This document shows, in pieces, positions 50,695 through 57,075 of a DNA stretch of 57,075 nt (its first letter is position 1; each line of letters begins with the position of its first letter). The position numbers were made by a program, and so were the translations under genes. This DNA comes from an uncultured Oscillospiraceae bacterium (lineage in GTDB: Bacteria > Bacillota > Clostridia > Oscillospirales > Oscillospiraceae): contig CALWZP010000015.1 of the NCBI GenBank assembly GCA_944386055.1, positions 1-57,075 on the forward strand. Reading direction: 5' to 3'. The notes beneath the pieces were generated by a model. It was not told where the DNA came from and ran no database searches. It saw only the letters and a list, made by a program, of their open reading frames with translations.

Positions 50695-51929
50695 TGAAAG
50701 CATTCTCCCCAAAGCAGCGGCAGGTGCTGACCTGGTGGCAGAGGGGGGAGGAGGACGCGGTGATCTGCGATGGGGCGGTACGCAGCGGAAAGACCCTGTG
50801 TATGGGGCTGTCCTTCTTCCTGTGGGCCATGAGCCGGTTCCGGGGGGAGCGGTTCGCCCTGTGCGGCAAGACGATCCAGGGGGTGCGGCGCAGCCTGCTG
50901 CGGGAGGTGGTGCCCCTGCTGGAGGAGCTGGGGTTTGGATGCCGGGAGCGGCGGGGGGAGCACCTGCTGACCGTGACGGCGGGGCGGCGAGAGAACCAGT
51001 TCTGGCTGTTCGGCGGCCGGGACGAGGGGAGCGCCGCCCTGATCCAGGGGGTCACCCTGGCGGGGGCGCTGCTGGATGAGGTGGCGCTGATGCCCCGGTC
51101 CTTCGTGGAGCAGGCCTGCGCACGGTGCTCGGTGGAGGGGGCGAAGCTGTGGTTCTCCTGCAACCCGGACGGGCCGGAGCATTGGTTTTACCGGGATTGG
51201 ATCTGCCGGGCGGGGGAGCGCAACGCCCGGTACCTGCACTTCACCATGGAGGACAACCCGGGGCTGTCTGAGCGGGTGAAGGAGCGGTACCGCAGGGCCT
51301 TTCGGGGGACCTTCTACCGGAGGTTCATCCTGGGGGAGTGGGCGGCGGCCCAGGGGCGGGTGTACGACTTCTTTGACGGGAGCATGGTGCAGCCGGTCCC
51401 GGCGGGGGAGCTGGAGGAGTGGCACATCTCCTGCGACTACGGCACGGTGAATCCCGCCTCCTTCGGCCTGTGGGGGAGAAAGAACGGGACATGGTACCGG
51501 GTGGCGGAGCACTACTACGACTCCCGCCGGGAGGGGCGGCAGAAGACCGACGAGGAGCACGCCGATGATTTGGCCCGGCTGGCGGGGGACCGGCACATCC
51601 GGGCGGTGGTGGTAGACCCGTCGGCGGCCAGCTTCATGGAGACCCTGCGCCGCCGTGGATTCCGGGTGGTGCGGGCGGACAACCGGGTGCTGGACGGGGT
51701 GCGCCTCACCGCCCGGCTGCTGCGCAGCGGGAAGCTGGTGATCTGCCGGGGGTGCGAGGACGCCCTGCGGGAGTTCCAGCTGTACTGCTGGGAGCCGGGG
51801 AGCCAGGACCGGGTGCGCAAAGAGCACGACCACGCCATGGACGACATCCGGTACTTCGCGGCCACGGTGGCCGGACGGGAGGGCCGGAGCGGCATGTTCG
51901 CCGGGAGCGTGGAGCGGGAACGGTTTTAA
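50691..51929 (+). CDS. Phage terminase large subunit (PBSX/Terminase_3 type)
   Basis: TerL packages DNA into the procapsid. The 412-aa protein has the N-terminal ATPase with Walker A GAVRSGKT (about residues 29-36), Walker B ALLDEVALMP, and the coupling segment SCNPDGPEHWFYRDW. The C-terminal RNase H-like nuclease has DYGTVNPASFGLW, VVVDPSAASF and a final acidic motif in HDHAMDDIRYF. The gene looks intact. Its last 34 codons plus stop and 12 following bases are repeated at 52087-52204. It is translationally coupled to the upstream small gene. GC content and codon use match the host chromosome. Confidence 0.92.
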   Translation: MMKAFSPKQRQVLTWWQRGEEDAVICDGAVRSGKTLCMGLSFFLWAMSRFRGERFALCGKTIQGVRRSLLREVVPLLEELGFGCRERRGEHLLTVTAGRRENQFWLFGGRDEGSAALIQGVTLAGALLDEVALMPRSFVEQACARCSVEGAKLWFSCNPDGPEHWFYRDWICRAGERNARYLHFTMEDNPGLSERVKERYRRAFRGTFYRRFILGEWAAAQGRVYDFFDGSMVQPVPAGELEEWHISCDYGTVNPASFGLWGRKNGTWYRVAEHYYDSRREGRQKTDEEHADDLARLAGDRHIRAVVVDPSAASFMETLRRRGFRVVRADNRVLDGVRLTARLLRSGKLVICRGCEDALREFQLYCWEPGSQDRVRKEHDHAMDDIRYFAATVAGREGRSGMFAGSVERERF

Positions 51930-51941
51930 GCGGGGGCGTGC
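51824..51941 (+). repeat. 118-bp direct repeat, copy 1 (terminase 3' end)
   Basis: This segment is identical to 52087-52204 except for G51911 versus A52174, a synonymous GTG/GTA valine change in the terminase frame. It covers the last 34 codons, the TAA and 12 bp beyond, including the last nuclease motif of the terminase. The repeat offset is 263 bp. Confidence 0.97.
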
Positions 51942-52086
51942 ACTCAGGGACCCGCCGCAGGCGGGACGGCGCGATAAGCGCCGCGGCTCCGGCGGGCTTT
52001 GCCCGGCGGAGCCCCGCAGGGGGAATTCACTTCCCCCGAGGATGTAAAAAAGAGGGGCCCCCGGCCGGCCTTGGCCGGGCGGGGAG
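51942..52086. mobile_element. 145-bp hairpin-rich insert between the two repeat copies
   Basis: Consecutive inverted repeats occupy nearly the whole segment: CCCGCCGCAGGCGGG, GGCGCGATAAGCGCC, GGCTCCGGCGGG/CCCGGCGGAGCC (with slippage), GGGGGAA-TTCAC-TTCCCCC at 52019-52037, and a GGCCGGCC-type stem near 52060-52080. There is no ORF with a ribosome site and no transposase. The GAA-TTCAC-TTC hairpin followed by AGGAT is shared with the groES-groEL insertion. I classify it as a small non-autonomous repeat element; the mobility is inferred. Confidence 0.5.
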
Positions 52087-52204
52087 GCACGACCACGCCA
52101 TGGACGACATCCGGTACTTCGCGGCCACGGTGGCCGGACGGGAGGGCCGGAGCGGCATGTTCGCCGGGAGCGTAGAGCGGGAACGGTTTTAAGCGGGGGC
52201 GTGC
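52087..52204 (+). repeat. 118-bp direct repeat, copy 2
   Basis: This is the second copy of the terminase 3' end, stop codon included, directly followed by the portal gene's leader. It has no start codon or ribosome site of its own, so it should be untranslated. Because copy 1 joins the terminase and copy 2 joins the portal, a single ancestral copy would have given an ordinary terminase-portal junction. Confidence 0.95.
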
Positions 52205-52237
52205 CCGGCGGGCCGCCCGGCAAGAGGAGGAAGAAGA

Positions 52238-53392
52238 GTGGGACTGTTTGACAAGAGACGGCGGGAGAGCGCGGGGCTGGCGGTGCAGCTGCGGGACAGC
52301 GGGCGGCAGCCCTTCGGGATGCTGGACAGCTATGTCCCGCTGCGCAGCGGAGAGGCGGCGCTGTACCGCAGCATCCGGGAGGCGGTGCCCATCGTGGACG
52401 CGGCCATCTGGAAGCTGATCCGGCTGACAGGGGGCGTGTCGGTGAAGTGCAGCCAGAAAGCCGCCCAGGCGGGGCTGGACCGCTTTCTGCGCACGGTGGG
52501 CACCGGGCGGGGGCAGCGGGGGATCCAGAGCTTTCTGGACGGGTATCTGGACTGCATGCTCACCTGCGGCAGGGGGTTGGGTGAGATCGTGCTGGACCGG
52601 CAGCGGCGGGAGATCGCCGCGGTGCTGTGGGCCGATCCGGAGCTGGCGGAGATCCGGGAGGGGGAGACGCCCCTGGACTTCGTGCTGTGCCGGAGGGAGA
52701 AGGGCGGGCCGCCCCAGCCGCTGCCCTGCCAGGAGCTGCTGCTGTTCACCCCCTTCCAGCCGGAGGAGGGAGACCCCTATGGGGTGTCGATGCTGCGGTC
52801 CATGCCCTTTCTCACCGAGATCCTGCTGAAGATCTACCAGGCCATAGGGCTGAACTGGGAGCGCATGGGGAATGTGCGCTTTGCGGTGATCTGCAGGCCG
52901 GGGGAGGAGGACGGCCCGGGGGATGCCCGGGAGCGTTGCAGTCAGATCGCCAGGGAGTGGTCGGCGGCCATGGCCGCCGGGCGGAAGGGCAGCGTACGGG
53001 ACTTCGTGGCGGTGGGAGATGTGGACATCAAGGTCATCGGTGCGGATAACCAGGTCCTGGACAGCGAGGTGCCGGTGCGGCAGATCCTGGAGCAGCTGGT
53101 GGCCCGGACGGGGATTCCACCCTTCCTGCTGGGGCTGAGCTGGTCCTCCACCGAGCGGATGAGCAGCCAGCAGGCGGACCTGCTCACCAGCGAGATCACC
53201 GCCATCCGGCGCAGTTTGGAGCCGGCGCTGGAGCGGATCTGCGAGCTGTGGCTGCGGCTGCACGGCTTTGACGGCGGGGTGCGCGTGGAGTGGGAGGATA
53301 TTGATCTGCAGGACGAGGTGGAACAGGCCCGGGCCGCACTGTATCTGGCTCAGGCGGACCACCTGAGACAAGAGGGGAGCGGAGAAGGGTGA
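52238..53392 (+). CDS. Phage portal protein
   Basis: The portal forms the 12-mer ring at the capsid vertex through which DNA passes. The 384-aa protein shows the typical start (SYVPLRSGEAALYRSIREAVPIVDAAIWKLI), a central SMPFLTEILLKIYQAIGLNWERMGN block and, near the C-terminus, ILEQLVARTGIPPFLLGLSW with the acidic helical clip region. The start is GTG at 52238 after AGAGGAGGAAGAA. It follows the terminase as expected in head modules and overlaps the next gene by 4 nt (GTGA). Confidence 0.85.
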   Translation: MGLFDKRRRESAGLAVQLRDSGRQPFGMLDSYVPLRSGEAALYRSIREAVPIVDAAIWKLIRLTGGVSVKCSQKAAQAGLDRFLRTVGTGRGQRGIQSFLDGYLDCMLTCGRGLGEIVLDRQRREIAAVLWADPELAEIREGETPLDFVLCRREKGGPPQPLPCQELLLFTPFQPEEGDPYGVSMLRSMPFLTEILLKIYQAIGLNWERMGNVRFAVICRPGEEDGPGDARERCSQIAREWSAAMAAGRKGSVRDFVAVGDVDIKVIGADNQVLDSEVPVRQILEQLVARTGIPPFLLGLSWSSTERMSSQQADLLTSEITAIRRSLEPALERICELWLRLHGFDGGVRVEWEDIDLQDEVEQARAALYLAQADHLRQEGSGEG

Positions 53393-54300
53393 ACATCATC
53401 AAGCAGGCCGCCGGCGGCGGACTGGAACAGGTCCGGGAGGAGGATCTGGAGGAGATCAACCGGTGGAGCCGCCGGACGCTGAAGGCGGAGGAGGTCTATG
53501 TCTTCTCCCTGCGGCTGTGCGACAATGAGGTGGACCGGGAGGAAGAGCGGTTCGAGGCGGAGACGCTGGAGGAGCTGGCCCCCCTGTTTTTGGGAAAGAG
53601 CGGTATCTTCGACCACCAGTGGTCCGCCCAGGGACAGACCGCCCGCATCTACCGCACCGAGGTGGTGCGCCAGCCGGAGGAGCTGACCCGGGCGGGGGAC
53701 GGGCTGTGCTGGCTGAAGGGATACGCATACATGCTGCGCACCCCGGGGACGGAGGAACTCATCGCCCGCATCGAGGGGGGCATCCTCCGGGAGGTGAGCG
53801 TGGGCTGCGCCGTGGAGCGGGTGGTGTGCTCGGTGTGCGGCGCCCCCAGGGGGGAGTGCCGCCATGTGCCGGGAGAGCGGTATGACGGAAGGCTGTGCTA
53901 TGTGAGCCTGCGGGGCGGCAGCGACGCCTTTGAGTGGTCCTTTGTGGCGGTGCCCGCCCAGCGGGAGGCGGGAGTGCTGAAGACTGCGGGGCTGCGCCGG
54001 GCGCTGGCGGACCGGCCGGAGGAGCTGGAGCGGCTGCGGGAGCTGGAACAGGAGGCGGCGGACGGCCGCCGGTGGCGGGAGGAGCTGCGCCGGGAGGTGG
54101 TGCGTCTGGGGCTGCTGGCGGACCGGAACGCCCCGGCGGCCCTGCTGGAGCGCATCGCCGGCGGGCTGGACACCCGGGAGCTGGAGGCGCTGCGGGACAC
54201 CTATCAGGCCAGGGTGGAGGAGCGATTCCCCCTGCCGGTACAGCTGAGCTATGAGCGCGGCGCGGCCGGAGGCGGCGGCGACGGCGCATTTATCATTTAA
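53389..54300 (+). CDS. Phage prohead protease/scaffold-like protein with Cys-rich knuckle
   Basis: This 303-aa protein is in the position of the head maturation protease. The conserved pieces are KSGIFDHQWSAQGQTARIY (candidate catalytic His) and GGILREVSVGCAVERVVCSVCG (candidate catalytic Ser in EVSVG). A CSVCG then GECRH zinc-knuckle-like insertion follows. The C-terminal ~110 residues are a charged coiled coil (LADRPEELERLRELEQEAADG onwards), probably the scaffold part. The start is GTG, coupled to the portal. Assignment rests on position and motif order; the protease residues are inferred. Confidence 0.65.
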   Translation: MNIIKQAAGGGLEQVREEDLEEINRWSRRTLKAEEVYVFSLRLCDNEVDREEERFEAETLEELAPLFLGKSGIFDHQWSAQGQTARIYRTEVVRQPEELTRAGDGLCWLKGYAYMLRTPGTEELIARIEGGILREVSVGCAVERVVCSVCGAPRGECRHVPGERYDGRLCYVSLRGGSDAFEWSFVAVPAQREAGVLKTAGLRRALADRPEELERLRELEQEAADGRRWREELRREVVRLGLLADRNAPAALLERIAGGLDTRELEALRDTYQARVEERFPLPVQLSYERGAAGGGGDGAFII

Positions 54301-54317
54301 TGGAGGAGGAACAGCGG

Positions 54318-54707
54318 ATGAACAAGGTTTCGTTTGAGGAGATCGGCGCGCTGAGGGCCACCTTTTACGCCGGGAGCGGCGTGGAGGCCGGACAGGTGGT
54401 GAAGGTGACAGACGGCGCCACGGTGGGCGCCTGCAGCGCCAACGACCGCTTCTGCGGTGTGGTGGGCGCGGTGGAGGACGGCTTTGCCGCGGTGCAGCTG
54501 CGGGGATTCGTCCAGGTGAGCTACACCGGCGCGGTGACCACGGGGTGGAACAAGCTGGCCGCGGACGGAAAGGGCGGGGTGACCCCCTATGCCTCCGGGT
54601 GGGACATCCTGGTGGTGGACAAGGAGGTCGTCTCCCCGGCGGTGGAGGCCGACGGCGGCAGCGGGACCGCTGTGCCCGAGAGCGGTACCGCGGTGATCTG
54701 GCTGTAA
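54318..54707 (+). CDS. Phage head decoration/capsid-cement-like protein
   Basis: This 129-aa, mostly beta protein (FYAGSGVEAGQVVKVTDGATVG, then FCGVVGAVEDGFAAVQLRGFV and GWNKLAADGKGGV) resembles DUF2190-type capsid cement proteins. It lies just upstream of the major capsid gene, as such proteins do. AGGAGGAACAGC precedes the ATG. No signal or membrane segment is present. The assignment is by resemblance and position. Confidence 0.55.
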   Translation: MNKVSFEEIGALRATFYAGSGVEAGQVVKVTDGATVGACSANDRFCGVVGAVEDGFAAVQLRGFVQVSYTGAVTTGWNKLAADGKGGVTPYASGWDILVVDKEVVSPAVEADGGSGTAVPESGTAVIWL

Positions 54708-54726
54708 AGAAAGGACGGATGGAAGC

Positions 54727-55740
54727 ATGGCATATCATTTTGACACGGTGAAGCTGGAGAAGGGGATGTACGGGGAGACGGGCCGCACCTTTACCCAGGT
54801 GCTGGAGGCCCAGGATCCCTCTGAGCAGTACAAGGGCACCGCCCTGGAGGGACTGGACGCCTTTCAGCGGCAGCTCAAGCGCTTCGACATCAAGGTGAAG
54901 GGGGCCGGCAGCGATGTGGTGGAAAAATTCTTCTCCACCGCCGACTCGGCGGTGCTCTTTCCCGAGTATGTGGCCCGGGCGGTGCGCCAGGGGATGGAGG
55001 AGGCCGACCTGCTGCCCGCCATCACCGCCGCGGTGACCCGGTTCGACGGGATGGACTACCGCTCCATCACCTCCGTCCCCGACGAGGAGAAGGAGCTGCG
55101 CCGGGTGGAGGAGGGGGCCGCCATCCCCGGCACCACGGTGAAGGTGCAGGAAAATCTGGTGAAGCTCCACAAGCGGGGGCGGATGCTGGTGGCCTCCTAT
55201 GAAGCTATCCGGTATCAGAAGCTGGACCTCTTCTCGGTGACCCTGCGGCAGATCGGCGCCCACATCAACCGGATGCACCTGGAGGACGCCATCCAGGTGC
55301 TGGAGGAGGGGGACGGCAACGGCAACCCCGCCCCGGTGATGGAGACCGCCGCCGAGGGGGTGCTGAGCTACGACGACCTGGTGGAGTTCTGGAACGAGTT
55401 TGACCCCTATGAGATGAACACCATGCTGGTGAGCCGGGACATGATGCTCCAGCTGCTGAAGCTGGAGGAGTTCCAGAACCCCCTCACCGGGCTGAACTTC
55501 CAGGGCACCGGCAAGCTGACCACTCCCATGGGGGCCACCCTGCTGCGCACCAGCGCCCTGGGGCCCGGCAAGATCATCGGGCTGGACCGGCATTACGCCC
55601 TGGAGATGGTGCAGGGCAGCGATGTGCTCATCGAGTACGACAAGCTCATCGACCGGCAGCTGGAGCGGGCGGCCATCACCAGCGTGTCCGGCTTTGCCAA
55701 GCTGTTCAACCAGGCGTCCAAGGTGCTGCAGCTGGCCTGA
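54727..55740 (+). CDS. Phage major capsid protein (HK97-fold)
   Basis: This 337-aa protein occupies the capsid slot. After a ~60-residue N-terminal arm come FFSTADSAVLFPEYVARAVRQGMEEADLLPAI, the DYRSITSVPDEEKELRRVEEGAAIP segment (P-domain/E-loop-like), VKLHKRGRMLVASYEAIRYQKLDL, and a C-terminal A-domain-like stretch (GSDVLIEYDKLIDRQLERAAITSVSGFAKLF). These match HK97-fold capsid proteins annotated in Clostridia phages. The presence of a capsid gene argues against a mere tail-like bacteriocin. Confidence 0.8.
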   Translation: MAYHFDTVKLEKGMYGETGRTFTQVLEAQDPSEQYKGTALEGLDAFQRQLKRFDIKVKGAGSDVVEKFFSTADSAVLFPEYVARAVRQGMEEADLLPAITAAVTRFDGMDYRSITSVPDEEKELRRVEEGAAIPGTTVKVQENLVKLHKRGRMLVASYEAIRYQKLDLFSVTLRQIGAHINRMHLEDAIQVLEEGDGNGNPAPVMETAAEGVLSYDDLVEFWNEFDPYEMNTMLVSRDMMLQLLKLEEFQNPLTGLNFQGTGKLTTPMGATLLRTSALGPGKIIGLDRHYALEMVQGSDVLIEYDKLIDRQLERAAITSVSGFAKLFNQASKVLQLA

Positions 55741-55814
55741 CGGCCGGCGGCAGAACAGGCCGGGGCCCGGAGCGGGACGCGCCGGGCCCCGGCGGGGAAG
55801 GAGAGAGCGCGGAG

Positions 55815-56168
55815 ATGAAGGAGAAGATCCTGGCCCTGGCCAGAGTGCTGGGGCAGGTGACCCAGGAGGAGACGGCGCTGGAGCCCCTCTGTGAGGCGGC
55901 GGAGGCGGAGCTGCGGGCCCGGCTGCGGGAGGATGTGACACCGGAGGACTGCGAGGGCGCCTTTGTCCAGGCGGGGGCGTGGCTGGCCCTGGAGGCCCTG
56001 GAGGAGGGGCGGCGGGCGGACGGCGTGGCGTCCTGGACGGCGGGAGACCTGACGGTGCGCCGGCGGGAGAGCGGCGCCGGGACGGGCGCCCTGCGCCGGA
56101 TGGCCATGCGGCTGATGGCCCCCTATCTCCGGGACGGCGGGTTCTGCTTTCTGGGGGTGGACGGCTGA
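55815..56168 (+). CDS. Phage head-tail connector-like protein
   Basis: This 117-aa, mostly helical protein (EKILALARVLGQVTQEE, then LCEAAEAELRARLREDVTPEDCEGAFVQAGAWLALEALEEG) resembles gp6-type adaptor proteins in length, helical pattern and position directly after the capsid gene. Its stop overlaps the next start (ATG at 56168 shares one base). Its GGAAGGAGAGAGC ribosome site is strong. No clear motif is diagnostic. Confidence 0.5.
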   Translation: MKEKILALARVLGQVTQEETALEPLCEAAEAELRARLREDVTPEDCEGAFVQAGAWLALEALEEGRRADGVASWTAGDLTVRRRESGAGTGALRRMAMRLMAPYLRDGGFCFLGVDG

Positions 56169-56503
56169 TGGGGGCGGAGGAGTTTGACCGCCTGGCCGCG
56201 GCCTGGGGCAGGACGGTGGAGCTCCATCCCGCCGGAGCGGAGGCCGGCGTGACGGTGAGGGCTTTCCTCCAGCCGGTGCGGGAGCGCAGCGGGCGGCAGT
56301 TCCGCCCGACCCCGGCAGGGGTGGTGCGGGAGGACCGGTTCCTCTATCTGGGGCCGGCCGGGGTGCCCCTGTCCGGGGGAGACGGAAGCTGGCTGTCCTG
56401 CGGGGGAACACGGTATGAGGTGCTGGCGGGCCACGGCGTGTTCGCAGGAGCAGTGTGCTCCCACTGGCGGGCGGTGCTGCGGCCGGGAGAGGGGGAGCCA
56501 TGA
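56168..56503 (+). CDS. Phage head-closure/neck-like protein
   Basis: This 111-aa protein is predicted to be mostly beta (GAEAGVTVRAFLQPVRERSGRQFR, then DRFLYLGPAGVPLSGGDGSWLSCGGTRYEVLAGHGVF). It fits the small head-closure/stopper proteins that follow the adaptor in siphovirus and myovirus head modules. Overlapping or abutting starts and stops link it to both neighbours. No independent domain is recognised. Confidence 0.45.
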   Translation: MGAEEFDRLAAAWGRTVELHPAGAEAGVTVRAFLQPVRERSGRQFRPTPAGVVREDRFLYLGPAGVPLSGGDGSWLSCGGTRYEVLAGHGVFAGAVCSHWRAVLRPGEGEP

Positions 56504-57003
56504 GCACAGAGCTGGAGCAGATCCGGGAGAGCATGGCCGCCTATCTCACCGGGAAGGGGGTCGCGGCGGTGACCGCCTGGCCCAGCGGGGCCCGGACCTG
56601 GGGAGACGGACCGGCGGCGGTGGTGTCCCTGCGCTCCTGCCAGGCGGCGGGGAGCGGCCTGGGGGACTATCTGGGCCGGCGGTACGACGAGGAGAGCGGA
56701 GCGTGGCAGGAGCTGTACGGCAAGCGGCTGGAGGTGGCGCTGGGGCTGGACCTGTGGGCGGCGGGCGCGGAGGGCGCCCGCCGCATCCAGGAGAGCTTTG
56801 AGGCGCTGCTGCAGGCGCTCCACGAGGGGGCGCCGGAGGGGCTGAAGGTCCGGGAGGTGACCTGCGGTGAGACGGAATACGACCAGGCGTCGGGGTGGAT
56901 GGTGCGGCGGGTGCAGATGGTGTGCACGGCGCACCTCTACGCCGCGGCGGAGGAGGGGGCGACCTTCCTGAACTTTGAGATCAGAGGAGAGTGGAATGGA
57001 TGA
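56500..57003 (+). CDS. Phage neck/tail-completion-like protein
   Basis: This 167-aa protein has an N-terminal helical start (STELEQIRESMAAYLTGKGV) and a mixed alpha/beta remainder ending FLNFEIRGEWNG. Its position after the head-closure gene and before the probable sheath gene suggests a tail terminator/completion role. It overlaps the preceding gene by 4 nt and the next by 4 nt (ATGA). The function is inferred only from gene order. Confidence 0.4.
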   Translation: MSTELEQIRESMAAYLTGKGVAAVTAWPSGARTWGDGPAAVVSLRSCQAAGSGLGDYLGRRYDEESGAWQELYGKRLEVALGLDLWAAGAEGARRIQESFEALLQALHEGAPEGLKVREVTCGETEYDQASGWMVRRVQMVCTAHLYAAAEEGATFLNFEIRGEWNG

Positions 57004-57075
57004 GCATGACCACACAGGAGCGGCCGGGGGTGGACTCCAGCTATGAGGCCGCCACGCGGGCGACGGGGAACGAGG
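57000..57075 (+). CDS. Probable phage tail sheath protein, N-terminus (3' partial)
   Basis: Only 25 residues are inside the window (starting MSMTTQERPGVDSSYEAA). The QERPGV-SSYEA pattern is like the N-terminus of contractile tail sheath proteins, which would make this a myovirus-type module. The ATG overlaps the previous stop. The call is tentative because the rest is outside the window. Confidence 0.4.
   Translation, partial: MSMTTQERPGVDSSYEAATRATGNE

Noticed and set aside
53350-55941. An 863-codon minus-strand frame across the phage head genes
   Set aside because: It is antisense to capsid, protease and connector genes, which have ribosome sites and coupled overlaps. The shadow frame is Pro/Arg-rich.

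Overview
The window looks like a chromosomal segment of a GC-rich, spore-forming, strictly anaerobic Bacillota/Clostridia. An Oscillospiraceae relative of Flavonifractor, Lawsonibacter or Pseudoflavonifractor is my best guess, inferred from gene content and composition rather than from a search. The clues are the sporulation genes yabP/yabQ, a complete rnfCDGEAB cluster, desulfoferrodoxin (superoxide reductase), an oxygen-sensitive class I fumarase subunit, CIRCE/HrcA heat-shock control and a T-box leader. Most genes have clear Shine-Dalgarno sequences, and many have readable sigma-A promoters with 17-18 bp spacers.

Layout. 1-2694: end of a FadR-type GntR regulator, a CmpB-like membrane protein and an SLH-domain exported protein. 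2771-4441: divergent birA and bioY, with a BirA-type operator on the bioY -10. 4444-6110: yabP-yabQ-divIC-yabR behind a sigma-E-like promoter. 6350-9919: lone fumarase alpha subunit, ackA, and tmcAL divergent from ackA. 9972-13385 (minus): cysteine desulfurase, MATE exporter and MBL hydrolase. 13669-18676: hrcA-grpE-dnaK-dnaJ with CIRCE. 18914-22863: M23 (SpoIIQ-like) peptidase, desulfoferrodoxin, ychF, YjdF-like membrane protein and a DUF1540 protein. 22941-27940 (minus): rnfCDGEAB. 28172-31967: T-box-controlled ilvB-ilvN-ilvC. 32070-34559: three tiny XRE regulators, a divergent 85-aa protein and a CorA-like membrane protein. 34797-38191: OFA-type MFS transporter, and an antiporter-TetR operon with two palindromic operators. 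38432-40722: groES-groEL with CIRCE and a structured insertion between the genes. 40788-44196: lipid kinase, a palindromic intergenic repeat, a THUMP RNA methyltransferase and two small membrane or exported proteins. 44411-50178: NfeD-SPFH pair, XRE-TPR regulator, class II aldolase, AGCS symporter and long HPF. 50404-57075: phage head module (TerS-like, terminase, portal, protease, decoration, capsid, connectors, probable tail sheath start) running off the window.

How the genes relate. Rnf couples ferredoxin:NAD+ electron transfer to ion pumping. AckA makes ATP and acetate, and acetate is the substrate of the neighbouring TmcAL. HrcA, encoded here, should repress both heat-shock operons here through the two perfect CIRCE elements. 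BirA probably both ligates biotin and represses bioY. The TetR probably represses its own antiporter operon.

The least conventional parts are: (i) a 118-bp duplication of the terminase 3' end around a 145-bp hairpin-rich insert; (ii) a GAA-TTCAC-TTC hairpin shared by that insert and the groES-groEL spacer, with compensatory stem changes; (iii) the mini-regulator cluster with a spaced inverted repeat; and (iv) a phage head module next to hpf with no integrase or repressor visible. No tRNA, rRNA or CRISPR array was seen.
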